Shown piece by piece: positions 26,046 to 34,800 of a DNA stretch of 64,000 nt. The DNA is from Listeria ivanovii subsp. londoniensis (lineage in GTDB: Bacteria; Bacillota; Bacilli; Lactobacillales; Listeriaceae), in the NCBI RefSeq assembly GCF_000763495.1, contig NZ_CP009576.1, forward strand, positions 1,932,001-1,996,000. The letters are read 5' to 3'. Below the pieces are notes generated by a model. It searched no databases, was not told the origin of the DNA, and worked only from the letters and a program-made list of their open reading frames with translations. The position numbers were made by a program, and so were the translations under genes. Numbering within the stretch: the stretch's first letter is position 1; each line of letters begins with the position of its first letter.

Positions 26046-26491
26046 AGTTTGTCTACCTCACAATATAAATCAATAACAATATCGCCTTCTAAATCCAGAA
26101 GAATGTGATAAATTGTTAATAAAATACCTTTTTCGTTATCAATCTTTTCCTTAATTTCATTATAAGGTATAGCTTCTTCTTGGTCATAATGACGATAATA
26201 ATAATTTGTAGTAAAGTCTAGTCTTTCTTTATAAAAAAACTGTGACTTATTTTCTCCAACAATGTTTATTTTATTGCCAACAGTGGATAAAATAGTCACA
26301 TCATTTGATTCATCAAATGGATTGTATTCAAAGATAGTGGGTGAATCTGCAAAATATCCATTCTGAATTAATACTTTCTTAAACTCAGCGCCAATTTCAG
26401 CAACTTGGTCAAATATCTCTTTATTAGAATCAAGTGTCGCACTAAATCCAATAACATTATTTAGGCTAAATTGTCTTGTTTTTATTTTCAT
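26042..26491 (-). CDS. DUF5085-like protein, first copy in the LXG operon
   Basis: A 149-residue soluble protein of the same general layout as its downstream neighbour (MKIKTRQFSLNNVIGFSAT, FIEYNP-like IFEYNPFDESND, a central YYRHYDQEEAIPYNEI, and a C-terminal ILLDLEGDIVIDLYCE), though identity between the two is low. It overlaps the membrane-protein gene by 4 bases and the following gene by 4 bases, so expression is coupled. Not recognised with certainty; role unknown. Confidence 0.5.
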   Translation of the reverse strand: MKIKTRQFSLNNVIGFSATLDSNKEIFDQVAEIGAEFKKVLIQNGYFADSPTIFEYNPFDESNDVTILSTVGNKINIVGENKSQFFYKERLDFTTNYYYRHYDQEEAIPYNEIKEKIDNEKGILLTIYHILLDLEGDIVIDLYCEVDKL

Positions 26492-27471
26492 TTTTTTCTC
26501 CCAACATGCTTATTTTTTATTTTTTTTATAATCCATTGTATCAAAATTATCATAAATCCAATTAAGATGACAATTACAATAAATCCAAATATATTTTTTA
26601 TTGTTTTAGATAATGCAAATTTCTCATCAATTTTCACCATACCAACTATTATAGCTATTCCTATTAACACATATATATACTTTTTCCTGAGTATTGATTT
26701 CAATCTCCCATTGAAAGAAAAGGGCTTCTGTTCTTTATACTCTTCCCAATAATCTCTATTTACAGATTTCAAATATGTTAGGTAGCCAATTTCTATCAGC
26801 AATCTTGTGAAGGCTAACACAAAAACCAAGGCAAGTAAAAGTCCTAAAATAAATAAAAAATTTGTAAAAAATACGCCTGTAATACTAACTACTCCAAAAA
26901 TAATCCAAGCAGAATTAAAATTAAATACCTTAGAAAAAGCTAGATAATTAGCAACTTTTCTTTGTTCCGAAAAGCCTTTCCTTATATTTTTTCTAATCCA
27001 AAAAACATTATAACAAATAGTCAGTAGAGCTACTGTTCCAATTAAAACTAGAAATATCATTGAATAGGTTGCATTAAAATCAGCTATGTTTGACTTATAC
27101 CCAGTTGATTTACTATTACTAATCATGAATGAAAGAGCTACTAAAATAACTAATTCAATTAATAAAGTAAAAAATAATAATATAGAATTAAATACCTGAT
27201 GTTTATAAACTATTTTTTTGGGAACAAGAAAAAAATAGATATTCAATACAATCGCATAAACCACATAAAATTTTAGCATCCCATATAAAATTGTGCTTGC
27301 TATATTATTGTACCAAGAGTGAATTTCTATTCCTGGGATCAATCCAATAATTGATAGGACTAACAAAGCAATTAATTGGATTCGTAGTGCCCCCACTGAA
27401 CCTCTAGTTTTTGCCAAAGAAATAAAGTATTTTTTATTTAATGATTCTGAACTGTTTATATTTTCTACCAT
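26488..27471 (-). CDS. polytopic membrane protein, candidate immunity factor for the LXG toxin
   Basis: About 327 residues with roughly eight hydrophobic helices (for example IQLIALLVLSIIGLI, SILLFFTLLIELVILVALSF, SMIFLVLIGTVALLTICY, FGFIVIVILIGFMIILI) and a basic C-terminal tail KKIKNKHVGRKK. It follows the toxin directly: the GGGTGA that ends the toxin gene serves as its ribosome-binding site, and ATG at 27471 is the best start (an in-frame ATG at 27510 would overlap the toxin). Known membrane-depolarising LXG toxins such as TspA and TelE are paired with integral-membrane immunity proteins (TsaI, TipE), so immunity is the leading inference. No family name recognised. Confidence 0.65.
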   Translation of the reverse strand: MVENINSSESLNKKYFISLAKTRGSVGALRIQLIALLVLSIIGLIPGIEIHSWYNNIASTILYGMLKFYVVYAIVLNIYFFLVPKKIVYKHQVFNSILLFFTLLIELVILVALSFMISNSKSTGYKSNIADFNATYSMIFLVLIGTVALLTICYNVFWIRKNIRKGFSEQRKVANYLAFSKVFNFNSAWIIFGVVSITGVFFTNFLFILGLLLALVFVLAFTRLLIEIGYLTYLKSVNRDYWEEYKEQKPFSFNGRLKSILRKKYIYVLIGIAIIVGMVKIDEKFALSKTIKNIFGFIVIVILIGFMIILIQWIIKKIKNKHVGRKK

Positions 27472-27476
27472 AGATA

Positions 27477-28961
27477 TCACCCATTCCCAAATAAGAATCC
27501 TCCAACCCAATCACCTACTGCTTTTGTGACAGTCTTAACACCATCTTTAACATGATCTACAGCACTTTTTTTAGGAGGTCCTCCAAATTCCCAATTTATA
27601 GCTACATTAATTCCAACACCCACTGCTGCACCAACAACCGTCCCTAATGGGGGAAGGAATACTGACCCAACCATTGCACCAACCGCAGTAGCACCTGCAG
27701 CTGAACCAATGTCAATTGCAGTATCTGTTACAAAATCGACTGTCTCTCCTGCATCAAGTCCATCAGATAAGTCTATATTTGCTGCAAAATTATTTCCAAT
27801 TGTTAAACCTGTCCCAAGGATACCCAGTCCTTTTCCAAATTTACCAACTTTTGAAGCATCTCCCCACCCTTTAAAATCATTAATAGGATTTAATGCTTCT
27901 TTAAAATTTGAAAGTCCTGCTAACTTTAACTCTCCAAAGTCAATACTCCCATTTGGAAGCATAGAGTAATGATAATTTCCCAGATCAATACCAGATTTGT
28001 TTTGGAAATTTTCACCTAGATTATAAACATGACCTCCATTTGCTGTTGGTTTAAATAAAAATCTATTTCCTAATTTTAATCGACCTAATGAATCTTGAGT
28101 GATAGCAACACCATTTAGAAAAGCACGACCATTTACAAAACTTATAGTTGAAATAGTTCCATCTTTAATATAATCTAAAAAGTCTGGGCCAAATTTATTA
28201 AGGTTTTCGATTAGCCAGTTTTCTGTCTCTTCTGGTGTCATATTTTCCGGTGCATGTGTAGCAATATAGTCTGGTGAATTTTTAAATGCTGTTACATCTT
28301 TTTTGCCTGTAAACCAGCTTTTGTCTGTACCAGTGGGCAAGGTGTATGAGCCATCAGAATTTATAATCGTATTATCTAACACTAATACACCTTGCATAGC
28401 TATATTTAAATCGTTAAGACTATCACTAAACAATCCATTTGTTTGTGAAGAAAAAGTATGTAACTTATCTAATTTTAATTGTAATTGCTCAATATCATCC
28501 TGAATGCTATCTGACATTTGATCTAGTTTTTTCTGAAAATCAAGTAAAGAATCTAGTATTGCTGTAGCTGGATTATTTCTTGAAGCAGCTTTTGCAAGAG
28601 ATGAAGCAAAGTCAACAGAAGCTTTCATCATTTTTTTTATCGCAATTTGCTGATTTAAATTTTCTTCATTTAAATACCCTTCATTTGAAATGTTTTGATC
28701 AGCTGTTTCATATTTTTGTATCTCTAGTTCAATTGCATCACAAGCAGTAGTTACTCGTGTAATAGTTGGGATAATCAGATCGCTAAATATACCTTTTCCC
28801 GCAGTATAAGCTGCACCCGCCAATGAATTTCCATCTACTGCTGCAATGACCTCTTGGCTTCCAAGTTTTAGTTGGTTGATTGCTTCTTTTCCATTTGTTA
28901 AATTACTTGTTAAAGATTGAACTAATTCGGCAGACTCACTACTTGAATAAACTAATCCCAA
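27477..28961 (-). CDS. LXG-domain type VII secreted toxin with glycine-zipper C-terminus
   Basis: 494 residues. Residues about 1-200 are an LXG domain, the helical N-terminus that targets polymorphic toxins to the type VIIb secretion system. A linker follows, then a region with WFTGKKDV and GNRFLFKPTANGGHVYN, and a hydrophobic, glycine-rich C-terminal segment (416-459) with repeated small-xxx-small spacing: GSAAGATAVGAMVG and GTVVGAAVGVG. No nuclease, NADase or lipase motif is seen, so membrane insertion, as for TelE or TspA, is the best guess. Start is TTG at 28961 after GGAGTGAT, overlapping the previous gene by 10 bases. Confidence 0.8.
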   Translation of the reverse strand: MGLVYSSSESAELVQSLTSNLTNGKEAINQLKLGSQEVIAAVDGNSLAGAAYTAGKGIFSDLIIPTITRVTTACDAIELEIQKYETADQNISNEGYLNEENLNQQIAIKKMMKASVDFASSLAKAASRNNPATAILDSLLDFQKKLDQMSDSIQDDIEQLQLKLDKLHTFSSQTNGLFSDSLNDLNIAMQGVLVLDNTIINSDGSYTLPTGTDKSWFTGKKDVTAFKNSPDYIATHAPENMTPEETENWLIENLNKFGPDFLDYIKDGTISTISFVNGRAFLNGVAITQDSLGRLKLGNRFLFKPTANGGHVYNLGENFQNKSGIDLGNYHYSMLPNGSIDFGELKLAGLSNFKEALNPINDFKGWGDASKVGKFGKGLGILGTGLTIGNNFAANIDLSDGLDAGETVDFVTDTAIDIGSAAGATAVGAMVGSVFLPPLGTVVGAAVGVGINVAINWEFGGPPKKSAVDHVKDGVKTVTKAVGDWVGGFLFGNG

Positions 28962-29314
28962 GGAATATCACTCCGCTTCTTATAAAGGATTTCACGTTCT
29001 TCGTCCATTTTTTTCGTTTCATTTTTGTAGGCTGATACAATCTGGTCGTTGGATTCACGTAGTAATTGACGAAATGATTGCTCTTGCTCTTCATTATGAC
29101 GTTTTAACTTATTTGTTTCGAAGCTATCAAATCTTGCATTTTCATTATTTAAATTGTTTAGTTCCTGAAAACCTCTACGAAAGTCTACTTCCAAATTATA
29201 AATAGATTCTTCAAGTTTTCTTTTTCCGTTGCTGAGCTCATCCATTTGCTGTTCATTTTCTAAAATTAGCTGATTATATTTCGCACGTTCATAATCATTT
29301 GACTTTTTATTCAA
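28952..29314 (-). CDS. small helical LXG partner (DUF3958-like)
   Basis: About 120 residues, almost wholly charged coiled-coil (EQQMDELSNGKRKLEESI, NEEQEQSFRQLLRESND, KKMDEEREILYKKR). Proteins of this type (DUF3958 or DUF5082 class) pair with a WXG100-like partner and the LXG domain to form the pre-secretion complex. An in-frame GTG at 29323 is part of the GAGGTG ribosome-binding site, so the TTG at 29314 six bases later is the likely start. It overlaps the toxin gene by 10 bases. Confidence 0.7.
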   Translation of the reverse strand: MNKKSNDYERAKYNQLILENEQQMDELSNGKRKLEESIYNLEVDFRRGFQELNNLNNENARFDSFETNKLKRHNEEQEQSFRQLLRESNDQIVSAYKNETKKMDEEREILYKKRSDIPWD

Positions 29315-29326
29315 ACAATTCACCTC

Positions 29327-29578
29327 TTAAAATGTAATTTGACTATCTTGAAGGGCAATAAGTTCTGCAATTTTGGGGAATTTTTCGCTTTGAGTCGTCA
29401 CACAGTCAATTAGTTGCGCTAAATCTGTCAACAACTGGTTATTAACTTCCATTCCTGTCTTCATACTGGTTATTGTACTTTGCTCTAAAGAGACTTGTTG
29501 TCCTTTATTTATAGTCACTGATTTTACTCCCGCAACGGCAGATGTTGCTGAGCTAGTACTTGAAGCGATGTTACTCAT
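29327..29578 (-). CDS. WXG100-like LXG partner (DUF3130 / SACOL2603-type effector family)
   Basis: 83 residues, serine/alanine-rich start (SNIASSTSSATSAVAG) followed by one long helix and QLIDCVTTQSEKFPKIAELIALQDSQ, the form of DUF3130 proteins found as first gene of LXG operons. These bind the LXG domain and contribute to recognition by the type VII ATPase EssC. The ATG follows a GGGAGGAG site. First gene of the six-gene cassette. Confidence 0.75.
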   Translation of the reverse strand: MSNIASSTSSATSAVAGVKSVTINKGQQVSLEQSTITSMKTGMEVNNQLLTDLAQLIDCVTTQSEKFPKIAELIALQDSQITF

Positions 29579-29600
29579 GAAATGTCTCCTCCCGTCATTT

Positions 29601-29616
29601 ATACTAAAATTAGTAT
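29601..29616. promoter_or_regulatory. inverted repeat in the promoter region of the LXG operon
   Basis: ATACTAA-AA-TTAGTAT is a perfect 7-bp dyad 22 bases upstream of the first gene. It contains a TATACT-like -10 on the minus strand, so a repressor bound here would cover the promoter. No regulator gene is in the cassette. Confidence 0.5.
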
Positions 29617-29694
29617 ATCAAAAAATTGGTACATACTTCCACTAATATTAAAATAGTTGACTACTAAATAATCAGGGTAATTATGTTTCGCCAC

Positions 29695-29734
29695 AAAAAA
29701 TACCGACCTCCAAAAGTTAGATTTTTGGGGTCGG
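29695..29734 (-). terminator. terminator after the oxidoreductase gene
   Basis: On the minus strand CCGACCCCAAAA and TTTTGGAGGTCGG pair, followed by TATTTTTTG. It lies inside the right direct repeat boundary, so in the island model it came with the insert. Confidence 0.8.
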
Positions 29735-29747
29735 TTCATAGTATTAC

Positions 29748-29778
29748 GCTTTCCTTTAAATTATTTTTCTACATTAAA
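29748..29778. repeat. right 31-bp direct repeat (end of the oxidoreductase gene)
   Basis: GCTTTCCTTTAAATTATTTT and the next 11 bases match 25520-25550 at 29 of 31 positions. The repeat covers the stop codon and last five sense codons of the oxidoreductase gene. Confidence 0.85.
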
Positions 29779-30744
29779 CCAAATATCATTTTGATGGCGG
29801 AGTTCGTTTGAGACACGTAGTACTTTTAAGCTTAAGTCAGCTAAGTATTCATAGGTATCACGGTCACTTTGTTCGATAATTCTTGCAAACTCTGCAGCTT
29901 CAAATTGCATATCATTAGGAACAGTTGGTCCTGCTAGTTCGGTCACTTCTTTTGTGGCATTATCATAAAAAGTAATATTTTCAATACCCGTAAGCGGATC
30001 AATAATCAAGGTTCCTTTTTGACCATAAATTTCGCTTGGTAAGAAGGACTGTGAATTTTTCCCTTGAATAATCGTGATGTTAAATGTAGGATATTCCAAA
30101 ATAATTGGTCCTAATCCATCCACCCCAGTTGGTAGTTTTGTGGCAAAATAAGTTGCTTTCACTGGTTCTCCGAATAGAGTAATTGCTGAATAAAGCGGAT
30201 ATACGCCTAAATCAACAATCGAGCCACCTGAAAATTTCAATGAGAAGATATTTGGTTCTTCTCCATTTAAAACTTGGTCATATCGGGATGAATATTTCAT
30301 ATAAGATAGTGTTGCCCCATGGATTGTGCCAATTTTTGTTAAATTTTCTTGCACTTTTTTGAAATTAGGTTCTTGAATATGGCGAGCCGCTTCAAATAAG
30401 AAAACATTATTTTCACGAGCAATTTGGTGCGCATATTCAAGTTCTGCCACGGTAGAAAAAATTGGTTTTTCAACGATGACATGTTTTTTATTTTTGAGTA
30501 GGCTTACCGCATGCTCAAAGTGAAGGGCATTCGGGGAAGCAATATAAACAGCGTCTAGTACGTCTGCTTTCCCCATTTCTTCTATGTCTGTAAAATAAGT
30601 TAGTTCGCCATATTTTTCTCCAAATGCGCGGGCTTTTTCTTCTGTTCGTGAATAAACAGCCGTAAGTGTCCACTCTCCTGAATTTAAAGCGCCTTCAATA
30701 AAGGCATCTGTAATCCAATTTGTCCCCATAATTCCAAGTTTCAT
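29761..30744 (-). CDS. Gfo/Idh/MocA family NAD(P)-dependent oxidoreductase
   Basis: 327 residues. The N-terminal Rossmann fold starts MKLGIMGTNWITDAFI, and the catalytic-lysine motif EKP is at residues 92-94 (HVIVEKPIFST). The C-terminal domain (about 125-325) is the beta-sheet substrate domain. Members oxidise or reduce sugars and inositols. As last gene of the GH3-GH94-LacI operon it probably acts on a glucose-derived product, but this is context only. Its last codons form the right repeat of the LXG island. AAAGGAG site before the ATG. Confidence 0.87.
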   Translation of the reverse strand: MKLGIMGTNWITDAFIEGALNSGEWTLTAVYSRTEEKARAFGEKYGELTYFTDIEEMGKADVLDAVYIASPNALHFEHAVSLLKNKKHVIVEKPIFSTVAELEYAHQIARENNVFLFEAARHIQEPNFKKVQENLTKIGTIHGATLSYMKYSSRYDQVLNGEEPNIFSLKFSGGSIVDLGVYPLYSAITLFGEPVKATYFATKLPTGVDGLGPIILEYPTFNITIIQGKNSQSFLPSEIYGQKGTLIIDPLTGIENITFYDNATKEVTELAGPTVPNDMQFEAAEFARIIEQSDRDTYEYLADLSLKVLRVSNELRHQNDIWFNVEK

Positions 30745-30804
30745 TAGCCAACAACTCCTTTTTATTTTATTTTAAGTATACCTTAAAATAAGTAAAAAAG
30801 CGTA

Positions 30805-31770
30805 CTAATTGTTTGAAACAGAGGGACCACTAATTCTAGTAGTATAGATTATTTCGTTTTCTGCTTTGCCACCTTCTAGAAGCTCGACTAATTTATCGGC
30901 TGCGACAGCTCCCCATTTATATTTGGAATATTCTATCGTTGCAAGGCGCGGCACTAAATATTCGCTAATATCAGTATTATCAAAACCAATAATCCGGACA
31001 TCTTTGCCAATTTCTAATTCGGTTTTCGCAAAATAACGATACATTCCAATTGCCATATTATCATTTAGCGCAAAGACCGATACTGGTGCTTTCCAGTTTT
31101 TCGCGATAATAGCCGCAGCATTTTCACCGCTTGCTTCCGAAAAGTCTCCTTCAATGATATGCGCTGTCTTATCCCCAGAACGAGCTAGTTCTTGCTTGGC
31201 TGTTTCTAGTCTAACTCTGGCATCATAGGAATCTTCTGGACCTGTAACTACATAAAAATCACCTGTAAAATTAGTAGATAAATAATCAACGGCAAGCGTA
31301 GCACCACCCTTATTATCCAGCAGAACTTGGCAGACATTTTCATGCGATAATTCACGGTCAAGCACGACGATTTTATGACCACGACCGGCATAATTGATAA
31401 TCTCCTCTGATGGGAAATTGGCATCTAAAATAATCGCACCGTCAATCATTTTCTCCGGTAAAAATCGGTGTGTCTTCGTGCCACTGCATGCAATGAGTTC
31501 ATATCCATGTTTATAAAGCGTTTGCGTTAAACCTTCGAGTAATGTCCCGTAAAATATCCCGCCATAATTCGTTAAGTAAACTCCGATTATTTTCGTTTCT
31601 CTTGTTTTTAACGTTCGCGCTGCCATATTGGGAATATAATTCAATTCATTTGCGATGGTCATAATTCGTTTTCGCGTTTTTTCGGTCACTTTTGGGCTGC
31701 CATTAAGTGCATAGGATACTGTTGATATGGAAACCCCTGCCTTTTTCGCGATATCTTTAATTCCTACCAC
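30805..31770 (-). CDS. LacI family transcriptional regulator of the 1,2-beta-glucan genes
   Basis: 321 residues: LacI helix-turn-helix IKDIAKKAGVSISTVSYALNG with hinge YIPNMAARTLKTRE, then a periplasmic-binding-like sensor domain with IIGFDNTDISEYLVPRLATI. The GTG start at 31770 follows AAAAGGA at 10 bases. It sits inside the operon it probably represses. The two TCGAAACGTTTCTAT sites in the divergent promoter region are of LacI type (central CG) and are its likely operators. A sophoro-oligosaccharide is the plausible inducer. Confidence 0.88.
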   Translation of the reverse strand: MVGIKDIAKKAGVSISTVSYALNGSPKVTEKTRKRIMTIANELNYIPNMAARTLKTRETKIIGVYLTNYGGIFYGTLLEGLTQTLYKHGYELIACSGTKTHRFLPEKMIDGAIILDANFPSEEIINYAGRGHKIVVLDRELSHENVCQVLLDNKGGATLAVDYLSTNFTGDFYVVTGPEDSYDARVRLETAKQELARSGDKTAHIIEGDFSEASGENAAAIIAKNWKAPVSVFALNDNMAIGMYRYFAKTELEIGKDVRIIGFDNTDISEYLVPRLATIEYSKYKWGAVAADKLVELLEGGKAENEIIYTTRISGPSVSNN

Positions 31771-31817
31771 GTGAATCGCATCCTTTTCTCTTTTCTTTTA
31801 TTATACACAAAACAACC

Positions 31818-34800
31818 TTAGAGACGGTTATTTTTTTGAAATTTAATTGTAATTTGTGAACATTTTGACGTTAAGTTCTTTTTAGGTAAAATGATTGCTC
31901 CAGTTCGGTATGGATTCGCTTCATTTTCTAACGGTTGTTTTTCGCCGTCTACTAAAATCCCTGCATCGTCTGAAAGTTCAAATGTAATATCTAGTGGATA
32001 ATTATCCAGCTCTATGTGACACTCCAAACCATCTAATTCCGCTGGTAAAATTGGGTCAAACATAAACGCGTCTTCGGTTTGACGAATACCGAGCACCGAA
32101 CTAATTAATTGGTGCAAATAGATTCCGGGGCCACTTGAATAAATACGCCAACCACCTTTTACAGGGATCCTACCTTCTTTTACGCGTGAAAACTCATTTT
32201 GTGCCTGATAGCGATCTAAAAAAGCTGCATCAGAACTACTAAAATAAGTGTTACTTTGGCGCAGCATTGCATTTGGCACGACTTCTTTAATATTGATTGG
32301 GTTAATAACTTCCAACATGTGCCATGCGTTGGTATCACCTATTTTTGCTAATGATTCAATATAACGAATATGCGCATGAACATATTGTAAACCGACTTCT
32401 CTGCCAAAATTTGCCGCTTGTTCGGCGCGTTTAAAATGGGTGCTTACACCACCAGCATAATGCGCTGGTTCACTCATTAATCTGACACCATCAGGATGGA
32501 GTAAATGGGTGTCGATAATATCAAAATTTCGCTGTGCTTGCTCTTTACTAACTAGTTCAGCAATGACACTTCTAGTTAGTGGAATTAAGCGATATTTAAT
32601 ATTCGTATCTTTGTCTTCTGGATGAATCATCCATACCGGTGCTTTTCCTTCTTCTAAATAAAGAAAACCAGGAATGACATCTGTTTTACCAATCATATAT
32701 TGTTCGAAATCCGTTTGTACTCTAGTCGCTAGTGTGGCAAATTTGTCTCCTGTTGGTAAATATTCTGCTAGACGTTTGAACGCTTGATAAGTTAACGCCA
32801 CAGTCCAACTGGAAACCATATTTTTCTTAAGCTGTGCATTGGCTGGTTGAAGCGTGTCATCCCAGTCACCATCCCCATAATTTGACAGTGCTGTTCCTTT
32901 CATAAAGCGTGATTCGATTGTCTTCACGGTTAATTCAATATGCTCCATCAGCGTGCTTGTCTCATTAGTGAAGTTTTTCGATGTCCGGTCCACGAAAGGG
33001 ATTTTCTCTTCTAAAATTCCGGTATCACCAGTCATTTCCAAATAATCACCAATAATCTTCAGTGGCCAAACTATCACATCGCCGTGGCTTTCTTCTTGTT
33101 GAATCGAAGTGTATTTATCGAACATAAACCACTGTGGCCAGTCTCCAGTATCCCTATATTGATGCGAATAAATCGTTAAAATCAGCTTACGTAAAACAGC
33201 TTTATTCCCCGTCGCAAGGAAAAATTCGAATGGGCCTTGGCTGACATCTCGAGTGCCCCAAGCAGCGCCACTATATTGTTCCAAACCATGTGGAGAGGCA
33301 TAATGGACTAACATTTGGTGCGCATACCAATATACGGTTAAATTTAATTTTTCTGCTGCCATGCTCGGATGATTCAAATGAAACTGTGCTGTTAATTCAT
33401 CATAATTGGCACGAATCTCTTTCATTGCCACTTCTAAATCCGGCTGAATTTCAGCAAATTCTTCTGTGAATTTAGTTTGAACATGGAAAATTGCATGATT
33501 TGCTGCTTCAAACACAAAGACATCTAGTCCCGCTGTCCCAACAAATTCTTCAGCAAAATAACTTTCATCTGTTACCGTTTCGTAGCTTCCATCGACACGG
33601 AAACGAAGCGCAGGATAAGTGGCTAAAATCGGTGAATCATCGGCTGGATAATAAGTAACAACATTATTCTCGATAGCCTTTTTCACAGTTGTGTCATATT
33701 CATTCGTTCCCATAGTGACTTGGTTCGTTAAAACAAGTTTATATGCTCGTCCCTGTTCTGATTTTACAGTAACATAGGCTTCCTTACTTGCTGTTGTCAA
33801 AGTGGTTTGAACGGTAATAAGATCATCCGCTAATTGATAATACCACGTGGAGTAGTTCGTCCCAGTCTCCCAAACAGAAGGTACCCCTAGTAATCTAAGT
33901 TTTGAGTCTTGCTCTAAATAAATTCGTACTCCACTAGTTTGAAGAATGTTAAGCGGGTTTCGCGCATGACTATTCCATTTATTCATATTCGTATTTCCAG
34001 CAACGAGTTGGGATAAAAATGCACCATACATATAAGTAGTCGCCGAAAGTGTCGTTTCTGGATTTAACAGATTCACTTTATCAAGCAAAATACTACCATG
34101 TGGGCGTTCAAGTTGCGCCTCTTTTTCGCGAGTTACTACATGTGCATAGTTAGGAGTGAAAAAGGATAAAATAGCATCATCTTGCTTTTCTTCTTGAATA
34201 CGGTCTGGAAATTTCGCTTGTAACCAATCTTCTGAAACTGGTTCTCCAGTAATTGGCTTTTCGATATTTTTTTTGCGGGTTATTTTATTGACTGTTCTAT
34301 AGTCCGTTTCTGCTTGTGATGCTTGTAACTTCATTATGTTTTCGTGTTTGGCGCCAGAAGCTACTGGTTGATTTTCTGTTACATAGCCATAGAAAGTTGT
34401 TGCTCCATTACTTTGAAATTTCTCTGTTTGTAAAGTGATTTGGGCAAATTCATACTGATAGACCCGATTTGGCAGGTCTGCTTCTGTTAAAGCTGCTAAT
34501 TGATTTGTTAACTTATAATTTGTTCCATATATATCAAATCCGTCTGTTGCATAGCCAATAATTTTAGTGGAAGCGCCCATTTGGATGGCCGGAAATTGAT
34601 CGTTTTGTGGTTGGTTTTGGCGAGCTTGGATAGTGAATCCGGCCTCATCTTCTGTTACATGGTAATCTATATACTGCGACATATAAGCCTCATTTGTTCG
34701 GACAGCCGCTTGTTCTGCAAGACCTAAATCTTGTAAATAAATTAAATCAAATTCAGCTTCTCCCTCCACTTGTACATCATAAAACCAACCTTGTGGATGA

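Larger units (their letters stand above)
25520..29778. mobile_element. putative inserted LXG (type VII) toxin island
   Basis: About 4.2 kb bounded by near-identical 31-bp direct repeats, one of which is the end of the oxidoreductase gene. All six genes inside point left and form one operon with a private promoter region and terminator, and the block is visibly more AT-rich than its neighbours. No integrase, transposase or secretion gene lies inside, so the mode of insertion (site-specific, or recombination from a donor carrying the same gene end) is inferred. Flanking genes on both sides are ordinary core genes. Confidence 0.7.

Noticed and set aside
25593-29578. Local type VII secretion machinery or a prophage origin for the island
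   Set aside because: No EssC-like ATPase, EsxA export genes, integrase or phage structural genes are present; only cargo is encoded.
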